Of a stretch of 32,520 nt of DNA, positions 31,990-32,520 are shown one piece after another (position 1 is the stretch's first letter; each line of letters begins with the position of its first letter). Both the position numbers and the translations under genes were made by a program. The notes under the pieces are model-generated. The model saw nothing but the letters and a program-made list of their open reading frames with translations, had not been told where the DNA came from and did no database searches. The stretch comes from Psilocybe azurescens (Eukaryota; Basidiomycota; Agaricomycetes; Agaricales; Agrocybaceae): assembly GCA_023853785.1 (NCBI GenBank), contig JAJIRX010001043.1:1-32520 (forward strand), given 5' to 3'.

Positions 31990-32520
31990 TGTGGAGTACC
32001 ATGACATCCCTGAAACCGAATTCCGAGCACAGCGGCGTCCGAGGCGATGAATAAGCAGATCTATCCGGTAAAACATTAAGTTACTAAATCAAGAATATCG
32101 AAGTATCGATAAACGAAGCGGATTAAGTATTAAATGCATGGATTATAGTTAGCGCCGTGGCTTCATCATTAAAGGAAAACTACATAAATAGAAATAAAAT
32201 AAACAATAGAATACAATAGTAGAAAAGGTATATAAACAGTAGGAAAATAGCTCGGGACTCCCTGGAGTGAAATCTAGGAGCCATTTGTTGATAATCTTCC
32301 TGTGTGAAGAACAGTTAATTGCTTCGACAACTACTTTGCTAGTTGTTTATTACACTCATCCTCCAGCTTGTCTTTATCGCTTGCCAATAAATTGTATTAC
32401 TACGGTGACTAGTATACAAGCTTGAATCAATATTAAAATTCTATTACACCTTACTGGTGACTAACGGGTTAGCCGCCATTATGAGCGTAGTCTCAGTCCG
32501 AACCAACACCAAGCATTACA
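31990..32520 (+). repeat. 3' long terminal repeat
   Basis: 531 bp, ending in GCATTACA at the last base of the window. It matches the 5' LTR throughout, with a few substitutions and numerous one- to three-base indels. Confidence 0.9.

Larger units (their letters stand above)
24763..32520 (+). mobile_element. Ty3/Gypsy LTR retrotransposon, full length
   Basis: Two direct long repeats (24,763-25,297 and 31,990-32,520) begin TGTGGAGTACCATGACATCC and end GCATTACA. Between them lie, in Gypsy order, a primer-binding-like site, gag with a CCHC knuckle, an aspartic protease, reverse transcriptase, RNase H and integrase. No chromodomain is visible. The reading frames are interrupted many times by single-base slips. 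Expected 5-bp target duplicate GCCAC stands at 24,758-24,762. Its partner would follow base 32,520 and is out of view. The element is inserted in the coding sequence of the preceding gene. Confidence 0.9.

Overview
The window looks like nuclear DNA of a mushroom-forming basidiomycete (Agaricomycetes). The reasons are many short phase-consistent GT..AG introns of about 54-81 bases, a KDZ-family transposase locus, a Ty3/Gypsy element whose reverse transcriptase carries FVDDVPVKG, and a Zn2Cys6-pattern protein. No rRNA, tRNA or CRISPR array was seen.

Layout. 1-5,460 is mostly gene-poor, with a possible 3' terminal exon at 262-559 and an intact 120-codon Psq-type helix-turn-helix orphan at 3,969-4,331 (-). 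A 488-bp MITE-like element with 71-bp terminal inverted repeats (5,464-5,951) lies just upstream of the TATA box of an intact two-exon GFA-domain gene (6,305-6,931, +). A full eight-exon mitochondrial-type PDK/BCKDK kinase gene follows on the minus strand (9,433 down to 7,657). All its splice sites can be placed, but the reading frame is broken several times, mainly at or beside homopolymers. 12,084-13,548 (+) holds a Zn2Cys6-pattern protein with a K/E-rich N-terminus, also frame-broken. 13,581-15,960 is a complex tandem repeat array in which one AT-rich hairpin recurs nine times.

From 17,000 onwards the window is a transposon island: a KDZ transposase gene (17,004-20,501), a 194-bp tandem duplication, an unrecognised gene ending in membrane segments (about 21,935-23,600), and a further uncharacterised multi-exon gene (from 23,722). 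The last is interrupted at 24,762 by a Ty3/Gypsy LTR retrotransposon that fills the rest of the window (24,763-32,520) and whose 3' LTR ends exactly at the window edge.

Two themes stand out. First, conserved proteins (kinase, KDZ, gag-pol) show good amino-acid conservation but many one-base frameshifts, and the two LTRs also differ by many short indels. This suggests uncorrected long-read errors at least as much as real pseudogenes, so most 'broken' calls here are provisional. Second, the Gypsy element carries an antisense, apparently spliced ORF between integrase and the 3' LTR. This is the best candidate in the window for something not yet described.
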